DNA from: Clostridiales bacterium mt11 | Lineage (GTDB): Bacteria > Bacillota > Clostridia > Tissierellales > Tepidimicrobiaceae | DNA: 32,513 nucleotides | Assembly (NCBI GenBank): GCA_001282665.1 | Contig: LN874946.1 | Span: 461,173 to 493,685 of the forward strand | Direction of reading: 5' to 3' | Shown: piece after piece, positions 6,907 to 15,321 of the stretch | Layout of the letters: each line of letters starts with the position of its first letter | How positions within the stretch are numbered: the first letter of the stretch is position 1 | The notes under the pieces: model-generated | What the model saw: only the letters and a program-made list of their open reading frames with translations | Databases searched by the model: none | What the model was told of the DNA's origin: nothing | Position numbers and translations under genes: made by a program

Positions 6907-7638
6907 CTAATCAGTAGTTAGATTAATTAATTCGGATATAGTAACAAATTCATAACCTCTATTTTTTAATTCTGGTATTATCTTTTTTAAAGCCTCTACA
7001 GTATGGCTTTCATCATAATAGACATAATCATGAAACAATATAATATCACCATTTTCTATGTTTGAAAGAGTAGTATTAACAATTTTATTAACCTCTGGAT
7101 TGCTCCAGTCCTTTGAATCTTGGTTATAAGACCAAAGCACAATTACCGAGTTGTTATTTTCTACCACATCAATTACTTTTTCATCTAATGAACCATAGGG
7201 AGGTCTGAATAGTTTTGGGTTGTTGTTGGTTATAGAAGATATAACTTCTTGTGTCTTTATATATTCTTCTTGTATCTTATCTTTAGAGACCTTTTTAGTA
7301 TTTATATGGGAATAAGTGTGATTTCCTATTTCATGTCCTTCTTCCCATTGCCTTTTTATAATATCAGGATAGGCTTCAGCAAATTTACCAAGAACAAAAA
7401 ATGTAGCTTTGGCATCATATTCATTTAAAATATCTAATATCTCACTTGTATACTTTGGATGAGGACCATCATCAAAAGTTAAGGCAATAACTTTTTTTTC
7501 TTTACTTCCATTTTTAACTACCATTCCATAATTGTTACTAATAGAAATAGTTGTTTTAAAATATTCATGGCTAACAATAAAGGTACATATAATGATAAGA
7601 ATAAATAAAGATAAATATTTAAATATTTTATTTTTCAT
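6907..7638 (-). CDS. membrane-anchored polysaccharide deacetylase (NodB domain)
   Basis: The 243-residue protein starts with a basic end and one hydrophobic segment (7-23), a signal anchor that places the enzyme outside the membrane. The NodB domain follows with all catalytic marks: TFDDGP (54-59, with the catalytic Asp and a metal Asp), HTYSH (107-111, metal His pair), RPPYG (145-149), DSKDW (174-178) and LFHD (201-204, catalytic His). It should remove acetyl groups from peptidoglycan or a related polymer. The length and short N-terminus resemble the PdaA/PdaB-type sporulation deacetylases, in keeping with the YhcN-type gene upstream, but the exact role is inferred. The ribosome site AAAGGAG precedes ATG. 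A terminator separates it from its upstream neighbour. Confidence 0.9.
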   Translation of the reverse strand: MKNKIFKYLSLFILIIICTFIVSHEYFKTTISISNNYGMVVKNGSKEKKVIALTFDDGPHPKYTSEILDILNEYDAKATFFVLGKFAEAYPDIIKRQWEEGHEIGNHTYSHINTKKVSKDKIQEEYIKTQEVISSITNNNPKLFRPPYGSLDEKVIDVVENNNSVIVLWSYNQDSKDWSNPEVNKIVNTTLSNIENGDIILFHDYVYYDESHTVEALKKIIPELKNRGYEFVTISELINLTTD

Positions 7639-7669
7639 GATTTTCTCCTTTCCTATAAATTTGTAAAAT

Positions 7670-7691
7670 AAATCCGGGTTTTCCCGGATTT
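7670..7691 (-). terminator. terminator of the YhcN-type lipoprotein gene
   Basis: AAATCCGGG (7670-7678) and CCCGGATTT (7683-7691) form a perfect GC-rich 9-bp stem with a 4-base loop, followed on the minus strand by ATTTTA. It overlaps the stop codon, so part of transcription may continue into the deacetylase gene. Confidence 0.65.
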
Positions 7692-8331
7692 ACTTTACAG
7701 GTGTAATTCTTCTGAGGATTTCTTTTATTTCTCCTGCAAATCCAGATATAGGTTTCCCTCTTTCAATATCCGTAACCATATTGCTAATTCTTGTATATAG
7801 ATCAGGATCAGCAGTTACACTTACATGGTTTATAGCATTATCCGTATTTTTAACAACTGTTTCAATTCTTTGTTTTAATTCAGTAGTCATTCTTCCTTCA
7901 GCATTATTTTTCATGTCAATTCCTACTAGAGCTGTACTGTCAGTTATTACAACTGAACATTTGTTTACTTCATTTAGATTTGATACTCTTTGAGCTATAG
8001 TATGAGCTCTAGTTGTTGTAGAATTTACTCCTGTAGTAGTATTTTCCTTAGTTATATCTGTGGTAGTACGTGGTACTGTTGTATATGGTTCTACATTTGT
8101 ATCTTTTCTAACTACATTGTTATTTGTAGTTCCATTCATACCTGATAAATTATCCATGTTTCTTCTATCCACACCCATCATATTGGTATTTCTTCGTCTT
8201 GCAACATTCTGATTAGGTGTTTCAGTTCCTATTCTAGTCTGAGTTCTCATTGGATTTTTTGTAGTACATCCAATAGTAGAAACTAATAAAGCAACAACTA
8301 AAATTAAAAATAATATTTTATTTTTTTTCAA
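7690..8331 (-). CDS. YhcN/YlaJ-type sporulation lipoprotein
   Basis: The 213-residue protein has a lysine start, a hydrophobic core and the lipobox STIGC, with the lipidated Cys at residue 22. A long low-complexity linker rich in T, N and R follows (about 25-105), then a compact C-terminal domain (ARAHTIAQRVSNL ... CSVVITDSTALVGID ... VSVTADPDLYTRISNM) that matches the YhcN/YlaJ family. Known members are found in spore membranes or the spore cortex, and their biochemical role is not settled. The start was placed at TTG 8331, eight bases after AGGAGG. The upstream GTG at 8340 overlaps that site. It is divergent from aroE and probably expressed in sporulation together with the deacetylase below it. 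Confidence 0.88.
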   Translation of the reverse strand: MKKNKILFLILVVALLVSTIGCTTKNPMRTQTRIGTETPNQNVARRRNTNMMGVDRRNMDNLSGMNGTTNNNVVRKDTNVEPYTTVPRTTTDITKENTTTGVNSTTTRAHTIAQRVSNLNEVNKCSVVITDSTALVGIDMKNNAEGRMTTELKQRIETVVKNTDNAINHVSVTADPDLYTRISNMVTDIERGKPISGFAGEIKEILRRITPVK

Positions 8332-8471
8332 AATCTCCACCTCCTATATATATTTTTACTTTTTACTGTTTTTTTATTTAGGCTAAATTTTAAGTTATAT
8401 GTATAAACAAGGAATAAAAGTATCATAAAAAATGTTATCATAAATGATAGTTAATAATTAAATAAAAAATC

Positions 8472-8480
8472 TGTTATAAT
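8472..8480 (+). promoter_or_regulatory. extended -10 promoter before aroE
   Basis: TGTTATAAT is a perfect -10 hexamer (8475-8480) with the extended TG. No good -35 lies 17 bases upstream, as is common for extended -10 promoters. The aroE start is 30 bases downstream. Confidence 0.55.
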
Positions 8481-8509
8481 AGTAAAAGAATTAAATAGGA
8501 GGAGAAAAT

Positions 8510-9376
8510 ATGGATATAACATGGAATACAGCTGTTTACTGTTTAATTGGACATCCAATATCAAAATCTTTATCACCAATAATCCATAACAATTATTACA
8601 AGTTAATTGACAAAAATAACATATATTTAACTTTTGATGTGGAAAAAGAAGACTTGGAAACTGTTGTCAATACTTTTAAAACTTTAAATATAAAAGGATT
8701 TAATGTGACTTTACCACATAAGATAAATATTATGAAATATTTAGATGAGATTAGCAATGAAGCAGAAATGATTGGAGCTGTCAATACTGTAAAAAATGAA
8801 GAAGGAAAACTTATAGGATATAATACTGATGGAATAGGATTTTTGAAATCATTAGAAAAATTAAAAATTAATATAAAAGATAAGGCAGCCTTAGTTTTAG
8901 GATCTGGTGGTGCAGCAAATGCCATTTCAACATCTTTAGCTATGAAAGGTGTTAAAAAGCTTTATATAAATAATAGAAATTTATTAAAAGCTAAAATGCT
9001 AGCAGAAAAAATAAAAAATCAGTTTCCTAAAATTATTGTAAATTATGGGGAATTAGAACTAAATAATGTTCCTAAGGATGAAATAGATATGGTTGTTAAC
9101 TGTACATCTGTTGGTATGTTTCCAGACATGGATAAAATTCCAATAGTATTTGAAGGATTCTCTAAAGAGTTGATAGTTTATGATATTATATATAAGCCTA
9201 AGAAAACAAAATTTTTACAGTTAGCTGAAGATAAAGGGTATTTTACTATAGGTGGTCTATCTATGTTAATAAACCAAGCATTATATAGTCAAAAGATATG
9301 GTTAAATGATGAGTTTGATAATATAAATAATAATTTTAATAAAATAGAAAGGATTATGGAAAGTTATGTAGAATAA
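8510..9376 (+). CDS. aroE: shikimate dehydrogenase
   Basis: This is the enzyme that reduces 3-dehydroshikimate to shikimate with NADPH in aromatic amino-acid synthesis (cytosol). The 288-residue length is normal. The substrate site is visible as HPISKSLSPIIHN near the start and NVTLPHK with the catalytic Lys; NTDGIGF carries the partner Asp. The nucleotide-binding loop is GSGGAANAI, and a conserved GGLSMLINQALYSQKIW lies near the end. GGAGG is well placed before ATG. It is followed after 45 bases by pilB, on the same strand and without a terminator, so the pilus genes may share its transcript. Its pathway partners aroK and aroQ lie on the other side of the pilus cluster. Confidence 0.95.
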   Translation: MDITWNTAVYCLIGHPISKSLSPIIHNNYYKLIDKNNIYLTFDVEKEDLETVVNTFKTLNIKGFNVTLPHKINIMKYLDEISNEAEMIGAVNTVKNEEGKLIGYNTDGIGFLKSLEKLKINIKDKAALVLGSGGAANAISTSLAMKGVKKLYINNRNLLKAKMLAEKIKNQFPKIIVNYGELELNNVPKDEIDMVVNCTSVGMFPDMDKIPIVFEGFSKELIVYDIIYKPKKTKFLQLAEDKGYFTIGGLSMLINQALYSQKIWLNDEFDNINNNFNKIERIMESYVE

Positions 9377-9421
9377 TACTATAATAAGAATATGTAAATA
9401 TTATATTTTAGGTGAATAAGT

Positions 9422-11104
9422 ATGAAAACATCAAATTTAAAACTGGGTGAATTACTACTATATTCAGGGAAGCTTACTAATCAACAGTTAGATGAAGCAT
9501 TAAAAGAACAAAAAACAACTAATAAAAAGATTGGGCAAATCCTTGTGAATAAAGGATTTGTAACAGATAATGATATAATTGAAGTTTTGGAGTTCCAATT
9601 AGGTATTCCCCATGTAAATTTAGATGAGTTTACCATTGATAAAGATATTGCTACTTTAATTCCTGAAAATATTGCTAGACGTTATGATTTAATAGCCATA
9701 GATAAAAGGGATAGCTATCTTATAGTAGCCATGGCTGATCCATTAAATATATTTGCAATGGATGATATTAGGATGTTTACAGAATATGATATTCAGCCTG
9801 TAATTTCAACTAGGACAAGTATTTTAAGGAATATAGATAAGTATTATAGACAAGAAACGACTGAAAAAGTTTTGAGAGAATTTACTAGGTCCTATGATGC
9901 TGATAACTTGAATGAATTTGATGATGATGAACTATTAGAGATAACTACAGCTCCTGTTGTAAAACTTATTAACTCCATTATACAACAGGCCACAAACATG
10001 AGAGCTAGTGACATACATATTGAACCATATGCCGAAGATATACGTATTAGGTTTAGAATAGATGGAGATTTACATGAAATTATGAGGGTATCTAAAAATA
10101 GTCTTTCAGCAATAGTTACTAGGATAAAGATCATAGGGAAAATGGATATTGCAGAAAAAAGGATTCCTCAAGATGGTAGAGTTGAATGGAGAATGGATAA
10201 TAAAGAGGTGGATATACGTATTTCAACTATGCCTACTGTCCATGGTGAAAAAGTTGTGTTAAGGTTGTTGGATAGAAGTAGCTTTATGTTTTCAAAAAAT
10301 CAATTAGGATTTAATAAAGAAAATTTGAAATCCTTTGATAAGATTTTGGGACAGCCCTATGGGATGGTACTGACAGTAGGACCGACTGGAAGCGGTAAAA
10401 CTACTACGCTGTATGCAGTTTTAGAGGAGCTAAATAAAGTTGAGAAGAATATTATCACCATTGAGGACCCCGTTGAGTATAAACTAGAAGGTATAAATCA
10501 AGTTCAAATTAATCCTAAGGCAGGATTGACTTTTGCTAGTGGATTAAGGTCTATTTTAAGACAAGACCCGGATGTCATAATGGTAGGAGAAATAAGGGAC
10601 TCCGAGACTGCTGAAATAGCTATTAGAGCTGCTATTACTGGACATTTGGTTTTATCGACTCTTCATACGAATGATAGTGCATCTTCTGTAGTAAGACTTG
10701 TAAATATGGGGGTAGAACCATATTTGGTGTCCTCCGCTGTTATAGGCATAGTATCTCAAAGGTTAGTTAAGGAATTATGTCCTAATTGTAAAGTAGCTTA
10801 TGAGGCAAGTTATTCAGAGAAATCCCTTCTAGGATTGAATACAGAGGATAATATTACCCTTTATAAATCTAAAGGATGTAATAAATGTAACAATGGATAT
10901 ATAGGCAGAAGGGCAGTTCATGAAATAATGGTAGTTAATGAAAATATAAGAAAATTAATAGATAATGGAGCAAGTACTGACGAATTGAGATCTTGTGCTG
11001 CTAATGATGGAATGACAACTTTATTAGAGGATTCTGTTAAATTAGCTTTAAATGGCTTAACTACAGTAGAAGAAGTATTAAAAGCTGGTTACACTTTAGG
11101 TTAG
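9422..11104 (+). CDS. pilB: type IV pilus extension ATPase with MshEN domain
   Basis: The 560-residue cytoplasmic motor ATPase drives pilus assembly. The N-terminus is an MshEN domain, known from Vibrio MshE and related PilB proteins to bind cyclic di-GMP: two 24-residue motifs, K7-Q30 and K36-Q59, separated by exactly five residues, keep the LG/IG, G, L and terminal Q positions, with Lys replacing the usual first Arg in both. The ATPase core has the Asp box (SDIHIEP), Walker A GPTGSGKTTT (about 320), Walker B DPDVIMVGEIRD, the His box HLVLSTLHTND and a four-cysteine zinc site (CPNC, CNKC). AGGTG precedes the ATG. First gene of the pilus operon. Pilus extension is probably tuned directly by c-di-GMP. 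Confidence 0.95.
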   Translation: MKTSNLKLGELLLYSGKLTNQQLDEALKEQKTTNKKIGQILVNKGFVTDNDIIEVLEFQLGIPHVNLDEFTIDKDIATLIPENIARRYDLIAIDKRDSYLIVAMADPLNIFAMDDIRMFTEYDIQPVISTRTSILRNIDKYYRQETTEKVLREFTRSYDADNLNEFDDDELLEITTAPVVKLINSIIQQATNMRASDIHIEPYAEDIRIRFRIDGDLHEIMRVSKNSLSAIVTRIKIIGKMDIAEKRIPQDGRVEWRMDNKEVDIRISTMPTVHGEKVVLRLLDRSSFMFSKNQLGFNKENLKSFDKILGQPYGMVLTVGPTGSGKTTTLYAVLEELNKVEKNIITIEDPVEYKLEGINQVQINPKAGLTFASGLRSILRQDPDVIMVGEIRDSETAEIAIRAAITGHLVLSTLHTNDSASSVVRLVNMGVEPYLVSSAVIGIVSQRLVKELCPNCKVAYEASYSEKSLLGLNTEDNITLYKSKGCNKCNNGYIGRRAVHEIMVVNENIRKLIDNGASTDELRSCAANDGMTTLLEDSVKLALNGLTTVEEVLKAGYTLG

Positions 11105-11114
11105 GAGGATTGAC

Positions 11115-12167
11115 GTGGACTTATTAAACTTAGTTAAGTATGCTAAGGAAAATAAAGCTTCAGATATACATATTACAGTAGGAGTACCACCAATATTGAG
11201 GATTAATGGTTCACTTATAGATTATGGTACAGAGAATTTAAAACCAGATGATACAAAAGAGTTTGCAAAGCAGGTCCTAAATGAAAAACAGCAAAAACAG
11301 CTTAAAGAGAATGGTGAAGTCGATACTTCTTTTTCTATTTCAGGTATTGGTCGATTTAGGGTAAATGTATATAAACAAAGAGGCAGTTATGCAATGGCAA
11401 TAAGGATTATACCTCTTGAAGTACCAACTATTGAGGAATTAGGTTTACCTATGGTGGTTAAAGATTTAGCTAAATTGCCAAGAGGTTTAATTCTGGTTAC
11501 TGGTCCTACGGGTAGTGGAAAATCTACTACTTTAGCTTCTATAATTAATTTGATTAATTTAGAGAATAGATACAATATATTAACTTTAGAAGATCCGATA
11601 GAATATTTACATAAGCACAATAAGAGTATAGTAAATCAAAGGGAAATTGGTTCAGATTCCATTAGTTTTGCCAGTGCTCTTAAATCTGCATTAAGACAAG
11701 ATCCAGATGTTATACTTGTGGGGGAGATGAGAGATTTAGAAACTATGAGTATTGCTCTTACTGCCGCAGAGACTGGACATTTAGTCCTTTCTACTCTACA
11801 TACTATTGGTGCAGCAAAGACCATAGATAGGGTAATAGATGTTTTTCCGCCTCATCAGCAGCAACAAATTAGAGTACAGTTTTCATCTGTAGTGCAAGCT
11901 ATAATTTCTCAACAACTATTACCTAAAGCTAAAGGAGATGGAAGAGTAGCAGCTTTTGAAATAATGATTGCTACCCCAGCTATAAGAAATTTAATAAGGG
12001 AAGAGAAAATTCCTCAAATAGATACTGCCATACAAACAGGTAGAAAACAAGGAATGAAGACTATGGATAATTCCCTATTGGAACTATTTAATGATGGAAT
12101 AATCTCAAAGGAGACCTTGTTAAATCAAGCTGTTAATCGAGATGTGGTGAAAAGGTATATACTATAG
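11115..12167 (+). CDS. pilT: type IV pilus retraction ATPase
   Basis: The 350-residue PilT-type hexameric ATPase powers pilus disassembly, giving twitching motility, surface sensing or DNA uptake in known systems. Visible parts are the N-terminal ASDIHITVG segment, Walker A GPTGSGKSTT (about 131), the Asp box ILTLEDPIEYL, Walker B DPDVILVGEMRD, the His box GHLVLSTLHT, and a C-terminal AIRNLIREEKIPQI close to the AIRNLIRE motif needed for retraction. It lacks the MshEN domain of PilB. It starts with GTG at 11115, after TAGGAGG and ten bases behind pilB, so the two motors are co-translated. A retraction motor means the pilus is probably dynamic rather than a static fibre. Confidence 0.95.
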   Translation: MDLLNLVKYAKENKASDIHITVGVPPILRINGSLIDYGTENLKPDDTKEFAKQVLNEKQQKQLKENGEVDTSFSISGIGRFRVNVYKQRGSYAMAIRIIPLEVPTIEELGLPMVVKDLAKLPRGLILVTGPTGSGKSTTLASIINLINLENRYNILTLEDPIEYLHKHNKSIVNQREIGSDSISFASALKSALRQDPDVILVGEMRDLETMSIALTAAETGHLVLSTLHTIGAAKTIDRVIDVFPPHQQQQIRVQFSSVVQAIISQQLLPKAKGDGRVAAFEIMIATPAIRNLIREEKIPQIDTAIQTGRKQGMKTMDNSLLELFNDGIISKETLLNQAVNRDVVKRYIL

Positions 12168-12182
12168 TAGGTGATAAGGGAT

Positions 12183-13391
12183 ATGTTGATATATAAATAT
12201 AGGGCTATCTCTGAAAATGGACAAGTTCTAGAAGGATACTATGAAGCTCAGTCAGAATCAGATGTAATAACTATGCTTAAGAACAACAACTATTTTCCCA
12301 TGTCCATTGAAGAAGATAAACATGCTGATGATAAAAAGGATTTGTTTATTAAAAAAGTTACTAAAAAGGACATGGCAGTATTTTGTAGACAATTTTTTAC
12401 TATGTTAAATGCAGGTATTAGCATAGTAAAATGTTTGGACATCTTAGAAAAACAAACTGAAAACAAAGCTATTAAAAAGGCCATATCTAATGTGTATGGA
12501 GATGTACAAAAGGGTACGACTTTATCCGAAGGGATGAAAAAACAGAAAAGGATATTTCCTCCTCTACTCATTAACATGGTAGAGGCGGGAGAAGTAAGTG
12601 GAAATTTAGATGTTATTATGGAGAGGATGGCAATTCATTTTGAAAAGGAGAACAAGCTGGAAAACAAAGTAAAAAACGCCCTTATTTATCCTATTATACT
12701 TAGCATAGTTGCAATTGCAGTTGTAATATTTTTATTAACCGTAGTAATGCCTAGCTTTATTAGTATGTTTGAAAGCAGTGGCTTTTTATTACCAAGGCCT
12801 ACAAGAGTACTTCTTTCCATAAGCAATTGTCTTAGAGTCTACTGGTATCTGTTTATTGGAATAATTGTGATTACCATATTTAGTATTATATATTTAGGGA
12901 AAACTGAAGAGGGAAGAAGATTTTTTGATAATATTAAGATAAAAATTCCAGGTGTAAAGAAGATGAATATAAAGATTATTACCTCTAGATTTACAAGGAC
13001 TCTATCTACATTATTATCTAGTGGTATACCTCTATTGGAATCCTTAGATGTAGTTAGTAAAGTAGTAGGAAACAAAGTGGTATGTGATAAACTTGAAATG
13101 GTAAAGGAAGATATAAGAAAGGGTATTCCAATGTCAAAGACTATAAAGAGTATGGAGATATTTCCTCCCATGGTAGACTCTATGATAAAAATAGGTGAAG
13201 AGTCGGGAGCCTTAGACGATATATTATACAAGACTGCAGATTTTTATGATGAAGAAGTAGAATCGTCTATGGAGAAGATGACTACCATGTTAGAACCAAT
13301 ACTAATTGTTTTTATGGCAATAATTATAGGTTTTATAGTTATATCCATGGCAATGCCAATGTTTGAGATGATAAATACCATACAAATGTAA
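12183..13391 (+). CDS. pilC: type IV pilus inner-membrane platform protein
   Basis: The 402-residue PilC/GspF protein is the membrane platform on which PilB and PilT act. Two GspF domains are clear: the first begins AVFCRQFFTMLNAGISIV, the second has TSRFTRTLSTLLSSGIPLL. Each is followed by a helix with MVEAGEVSGNLD or IKIGEESGALDDIL, the conserved repeat signature. Three hydrophobic spans lie near residues 165-190, 215-235 and 370-395. The start was chosen at ATG 12183, nine bases after AGGTG; the GTG at 12171 overlaps that ribosome site. TTG 12186 would give the common IYKYRA start and cannot be excluded. It follows pilT by 15 bases; the riboswitch begins just after its stop. Confidence 0.93.
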   Translation: MLIYKYRAISENGQVLEGYYEAQSESDVITMLKNNNYFPMSIEEDKHADDKKDLFIKKVTKKDMAVFCRQFFTMLNAGISIVKCLDILEKQTENKAIKKAISNVYGDVQKGTTLSEGMKKQKRIFPPLLINMVEAGEVSGNLDVIMERMAIHFEKENKLENKVKNALIYPIILSIVAIAVVIFLLTVVMPSFISMFESSGFLLPRPTRVLLSISNCLRVYWYLFIGIIVITIFSIIYLGKTEEGRRFFDNIKIKIPGVKKMNIKIITSRFTRTLSTLLSSGIPLLESLDVVSKVVGNKVVCDKLEMVKEDIRKGIPMSKTIKSMEIFPPMVDSMIKIGEESGALDDILYKTADFYDEEVESSMEKMTTMLEPILIVFMAIIIGFIVISMAMPMFEMINTIQM

Positions 13392-13404
13392 ATAAATTCA
13401 TTAT

Positions 13405-13490
13405 TATATAGGGCAAAGCTATCGAAAGATAGTGGCGCAAAGCCTGAGTCTAAAGTTACTACCTACAAGTGACAATGATCGTTCGGCTGC
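13405..13490 (+). promoter_or_regulatory. class I cyclic di-GMP riboswitch (GEMM-I) aptamer
   Basis: The sequence shows the class I c-di-GMP aptamer layout. GGGCAAAG is followed by a stem closed by a GAAA tetraloop (CTATC-GAAA-GATAG, 13419-13432), then GGCGCAAAGCC. A second arm starts with GTCTAAAG and a paired GTTAC/GTGAC stem (13455-13473), and the element ends AATGATCGTTCGGCTGC. The GAAA loop and the CTAAAG/AATGA internal loop fit the known tetraloop-receptor contact. The 3' end of the aptamer is shared with the 5' arm of the terminator that follows. The element sits between pilC and the major pilin gene, so it should decide whether transcripts reach the pilin and later genes. From the overlap I infer ligand-on control. 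Confidence 0.9.
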
Positions 13491-13521
13491 ATAAATAGCT
13501 TATTATTTATGCAGCTTTTTT
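13486..13521 (+). terminator. riboswitch expression platform: intrinsic terminator
   Basis: GCTGCATAAATA (13486-13497) and TATTTATGCAGC (13504-13515) form a perfect 12-bp stem with a six-base loop and a run of six T. The GCTGC of the 5' arm is also the 3' end of the c-di-GMP aptamer, so folding of one should hinder the other. Confidence 0.92.
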
Positions 13522-13618
13522 GTAACTAAATTTCCATTTAGGGAGGTGATTTAGGAAGGTAATATAGGATTATCCATTGACTAGTATAATTAATATTAAA
13601 AAACAAGGGGGAAAAAAG
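13522..13618 (+). other. pilin leader between riboswitch terminator and start codon
   Basis: The leader contains a strong unused GGGAGGTGATT at 13541-13551 with no start codon behind it, then the true pilin ribosome site AAGGGGG near 13605. TTGACT and TATAAT near 13578-13592 are only two bases apart and do not form a normal promoter. Confidence 0.4.
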
Positions 13619-14083
13619 ATGTTTGGGAAAATTTTAAAGAAGATAAGAAAAAACAACAGGGGATTTACTTTAGTAGAGCTTGTAGTGGTTATAGCTATAT
13701 TAGGAATGTTGTCACTTATAGCTGTTCCAAAGATAACTACCTCTAAAAAAACTGCTGCCATATCTGTGCATAATGCTAATATAAAGACATTGGAAAATGC
13801 AGCAAGCATGTATATAGCTGAAAAAGGAAAACCTTCTGAGGCACCAGTTGAATGGGAAGAAAATTCAAACACAAAAGCTAGTGATATTGCTTATGCTGAT
13901 AATAATCCTAATAAGGCATGGGTTAATTATCTTCAAGAATGGCCTATGATTCCTGAAGGGCTTGCTAAAATTGATGGAGGAAAAATTAATCCTAAAGAGG
14001 CTAAATATAAAGTTGTTATTACTAAAGAAGGTAATATAACTGTAACGCCTGGACACGCAGATGAAAATGGTAATATAAATTAA
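13619..14083 (+). CDS. pilA: major type IV pilin (prepilin)
   Basis: The 154-residue prepilin has a 15-residue positively charged leader ending in Gly and the class cleavage site RG|FTLVELVVVIAILGML, with the conserved Glu at mature position 5. The hydrophobic helix is followed by KKTAAISVHNANIKTLENAA and a mostly hydrophilic, cysteine-free head that ends GHADENGNIN. PilD would cut after Gly15 and methylate Phe1, and the protein would then be polymerised by PilB/PilC. The start at ATG 13619 is set by the AAGGGGG upstream; the longer reading from 13577 lacks a ribosome site. It is first after the c-di-GMP riboswitch, which fits the gene whose dose matters most. The leader length and position support the major-subunit role. 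Confidence 0.92.
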   Translation: MFGKILKKIRKNNRGFTLVELVVVIAILGMLSLIAVPKITTSKKTAAISVHNANIKTLENAASMYIAEKGKPSEAPVEWEENSNTKASDIAYADNNPNKAWVNYLQEWPMIPEGLAKIDGGKINPKEAKYKVVITKEGNITVTPGHADENGNIN

Positions 14084-14108
14084 AAATATAACTTAAAAGG
14101 AGGCTACA

Positions 14109-14870
14109 ATGTTCATATTCATATTTTTACTAGGTACAATTATAGGTTCGTTTTTAAATGTCTGTATATATAGAATCCCAAGGGAAGAGTCTATAGTATA
14201 TCCTCCTTCCCATTGTCCTAATTGTAGTGTTCCTTTACACTGGTACGATTTAATACCGATTTTAAGTTATATATTACAAAAAGGCAAATGCAGATACTGT
14301 GGGGATACTATTTCCCTACAGTATCCAATAGTTGAATTTTTAAATGGTATATTGTATTCAAGTTTATATTATAAATTTGGACTAACTATTGACTTTGTAT
14401 TCTATGAAATTATATTTAGTGTTTTAATAGTGATTAGTCTTATAGATCTATATTTTCAAATCATTCCAAATCCTTTAAATATTTTAATATTCATTACGAC
14501 CATTATATATAAAATATTAAGATTTAAATTATATGATATATCTCCAAATATAATGGATAGTTTATGGGGATTGTTCATTTCAAGTAGTATTTTTTTAATT
14601 ATAGCAATAGTCTCTAAAGGCGGTATGGGCGGCGGAGACTTAAAGTTAATTGGGGTATTAGGGTTTATATTGGGAGTAAAAATGATCTTATTAAATATAT
14701 TTTTATCTTTTATGTTTGGTGCAATTATATCTATATTTTTATTGTTGTTTAAAATAAAGGGAAGAAAAGATCCAATACCCTTTGGACCTTTTATATGCCT
14801 AGCTTTTATGATTACTAAAATCTTTGGAGAAAACATCGTTATATGGTATGTATTTAAATTTTTGAGGTGA
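14109..14870 (+). CDS. pilD: prepilin peptidase / N-methyltransferase
   Basis: The 253-residue membrane aspartic protease cuts and methylates prepilins. It is a bifunctional full-length type: the N-terminal cytoplasmic loop carries two zinc-binding pairs, CPNC (36-39) and CRYC (61-64), linked with methylation in known members. The peptidase part has Asp113 (SLIDLY) and the second Asp177 in the GGMGGGDLKLIG motif. About eight hydrophobic spans are visible. SFLNVCIYRIPR near the start is a family signature. AAAGGAGG precedes ATG. It lies 25 bases behind the major pilin and serves all eight pilin-like genes of the locus. Confidence 0.95.
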   Translation: MFIFIFLLGTIIGSFLNVCIYRIPREESIVYPPSHCPNCSVPLHWYDLIPILSYILQKGKCRYCGDTISLQYPIVEFLNGILYSSLYYKFGLTIDFVFYEIIFSVLIVISLIDLYFQIIPNPLNILIFITTIIYKILRFKLYDISPNIMDSLWGLFISSSIFLIIAIVSKGGMGGGDLKLIGVLGFILGVKMILLNIFLSFMFGAIISIFLLLFKIKGRKDPIPFGPFICLAFMITKIFGENIVIWYVFKFLR

Positions 14871-14874
14871 GTCT

Positions 14875-15321
14875 ATGAAAGAGCAAAGAGGGAGTATATT
14901 TATATATCTACTCATTATACTCATATTGCTGTCCATATTATCCATTGGGGTTTTTAATATAAGCTATTCAGCTGTTAAAGGGGCCCAGTTTATACAGGAT
15001 AACAACCAAGCCTATTATTTGGCTAAATCCGGTGTGGAATCGATCATTAGTAATATAGACAATATAATAGAAGAAATGGATGAGGATAATATGAGAACCT
15101 ATACTATGAAATTATCTGAAGGTACAGCTATTATCGATGTGGAAATTATTAAAAAGGATAATGAATTGGAGAAGGTACATATCGACTCACTAGGTAAGGC
15201 TAATGGGAGTAAAAGTAAGATACAAGCAAATCTAACTAAAGAGGGAAAGTTGGAAGAGTCAATACTAATATTAGGAGATGGAGAGAAATTAAGCATAAAG
15301 GAAATGATTATAGTTTCGTAA
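14875..15321 (+). CDS. PilX-like minor pilin, first half of a frameshifted gene
   Basis: The 148-residue product starts MKEQRGSIFIYLLIILILLS, the short leader and hydrophobic helix of PilX/GspK-type pilin-like proteins, with Gly6|Ser as the likely cut. The usual SYSAVKGAQFIQDNNQAYYL helix and YLAKSGVES, shared with PilX N-termini, come next. The head is interrupted: near 15297-15300 the reading continues naturally one base back into the next ORF, and the last residues (KEMIIVS) look like out-of-frame noise. Either the gene is broken by one base, or a -1 frameshift at A-AAG-G yields a long protein with a beta-propeller head. It follows pilD after four bases, so it is co-translated. Confidence 0.75.
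   Translation: MKEQRGSIFIYLLIILILLSILSIGVFNISYSAVKGAQFIQDNNQAYYLAKSGVESIISNIDNIIEEMDEDNMRTYTMKLSEGTAIIDVEIIKKDNELEKVHIDSLGKANGSKSKIQANLTKEGKLEESILILGDGEKLSIKEMIIVS

Noticed and set aside
12839..13231. 130-codon ORF on the minus strand inside pilC
   Set aside because: Antisense shadow: pilC in this region is a clear GspF domain, and the reverse frame is low-complexity I/F/S sequence with no ribosome site.
13578..13592. TTGACT and TATAAT before the pilin gene as a promoter
   Set aside because: The two hexamers are only a couple of bases apart, so they cannot act together; the -10 alone lacks a partner at about 17 bases.
14456..14836. 126-codon ORF on the minus strand inside pilD
   Set aside because: Overlaps the essential GGMGGGDLK part of the peptidase and consists of I/N/K-rich sequence typical of reverse reading of hydrophobic genes.
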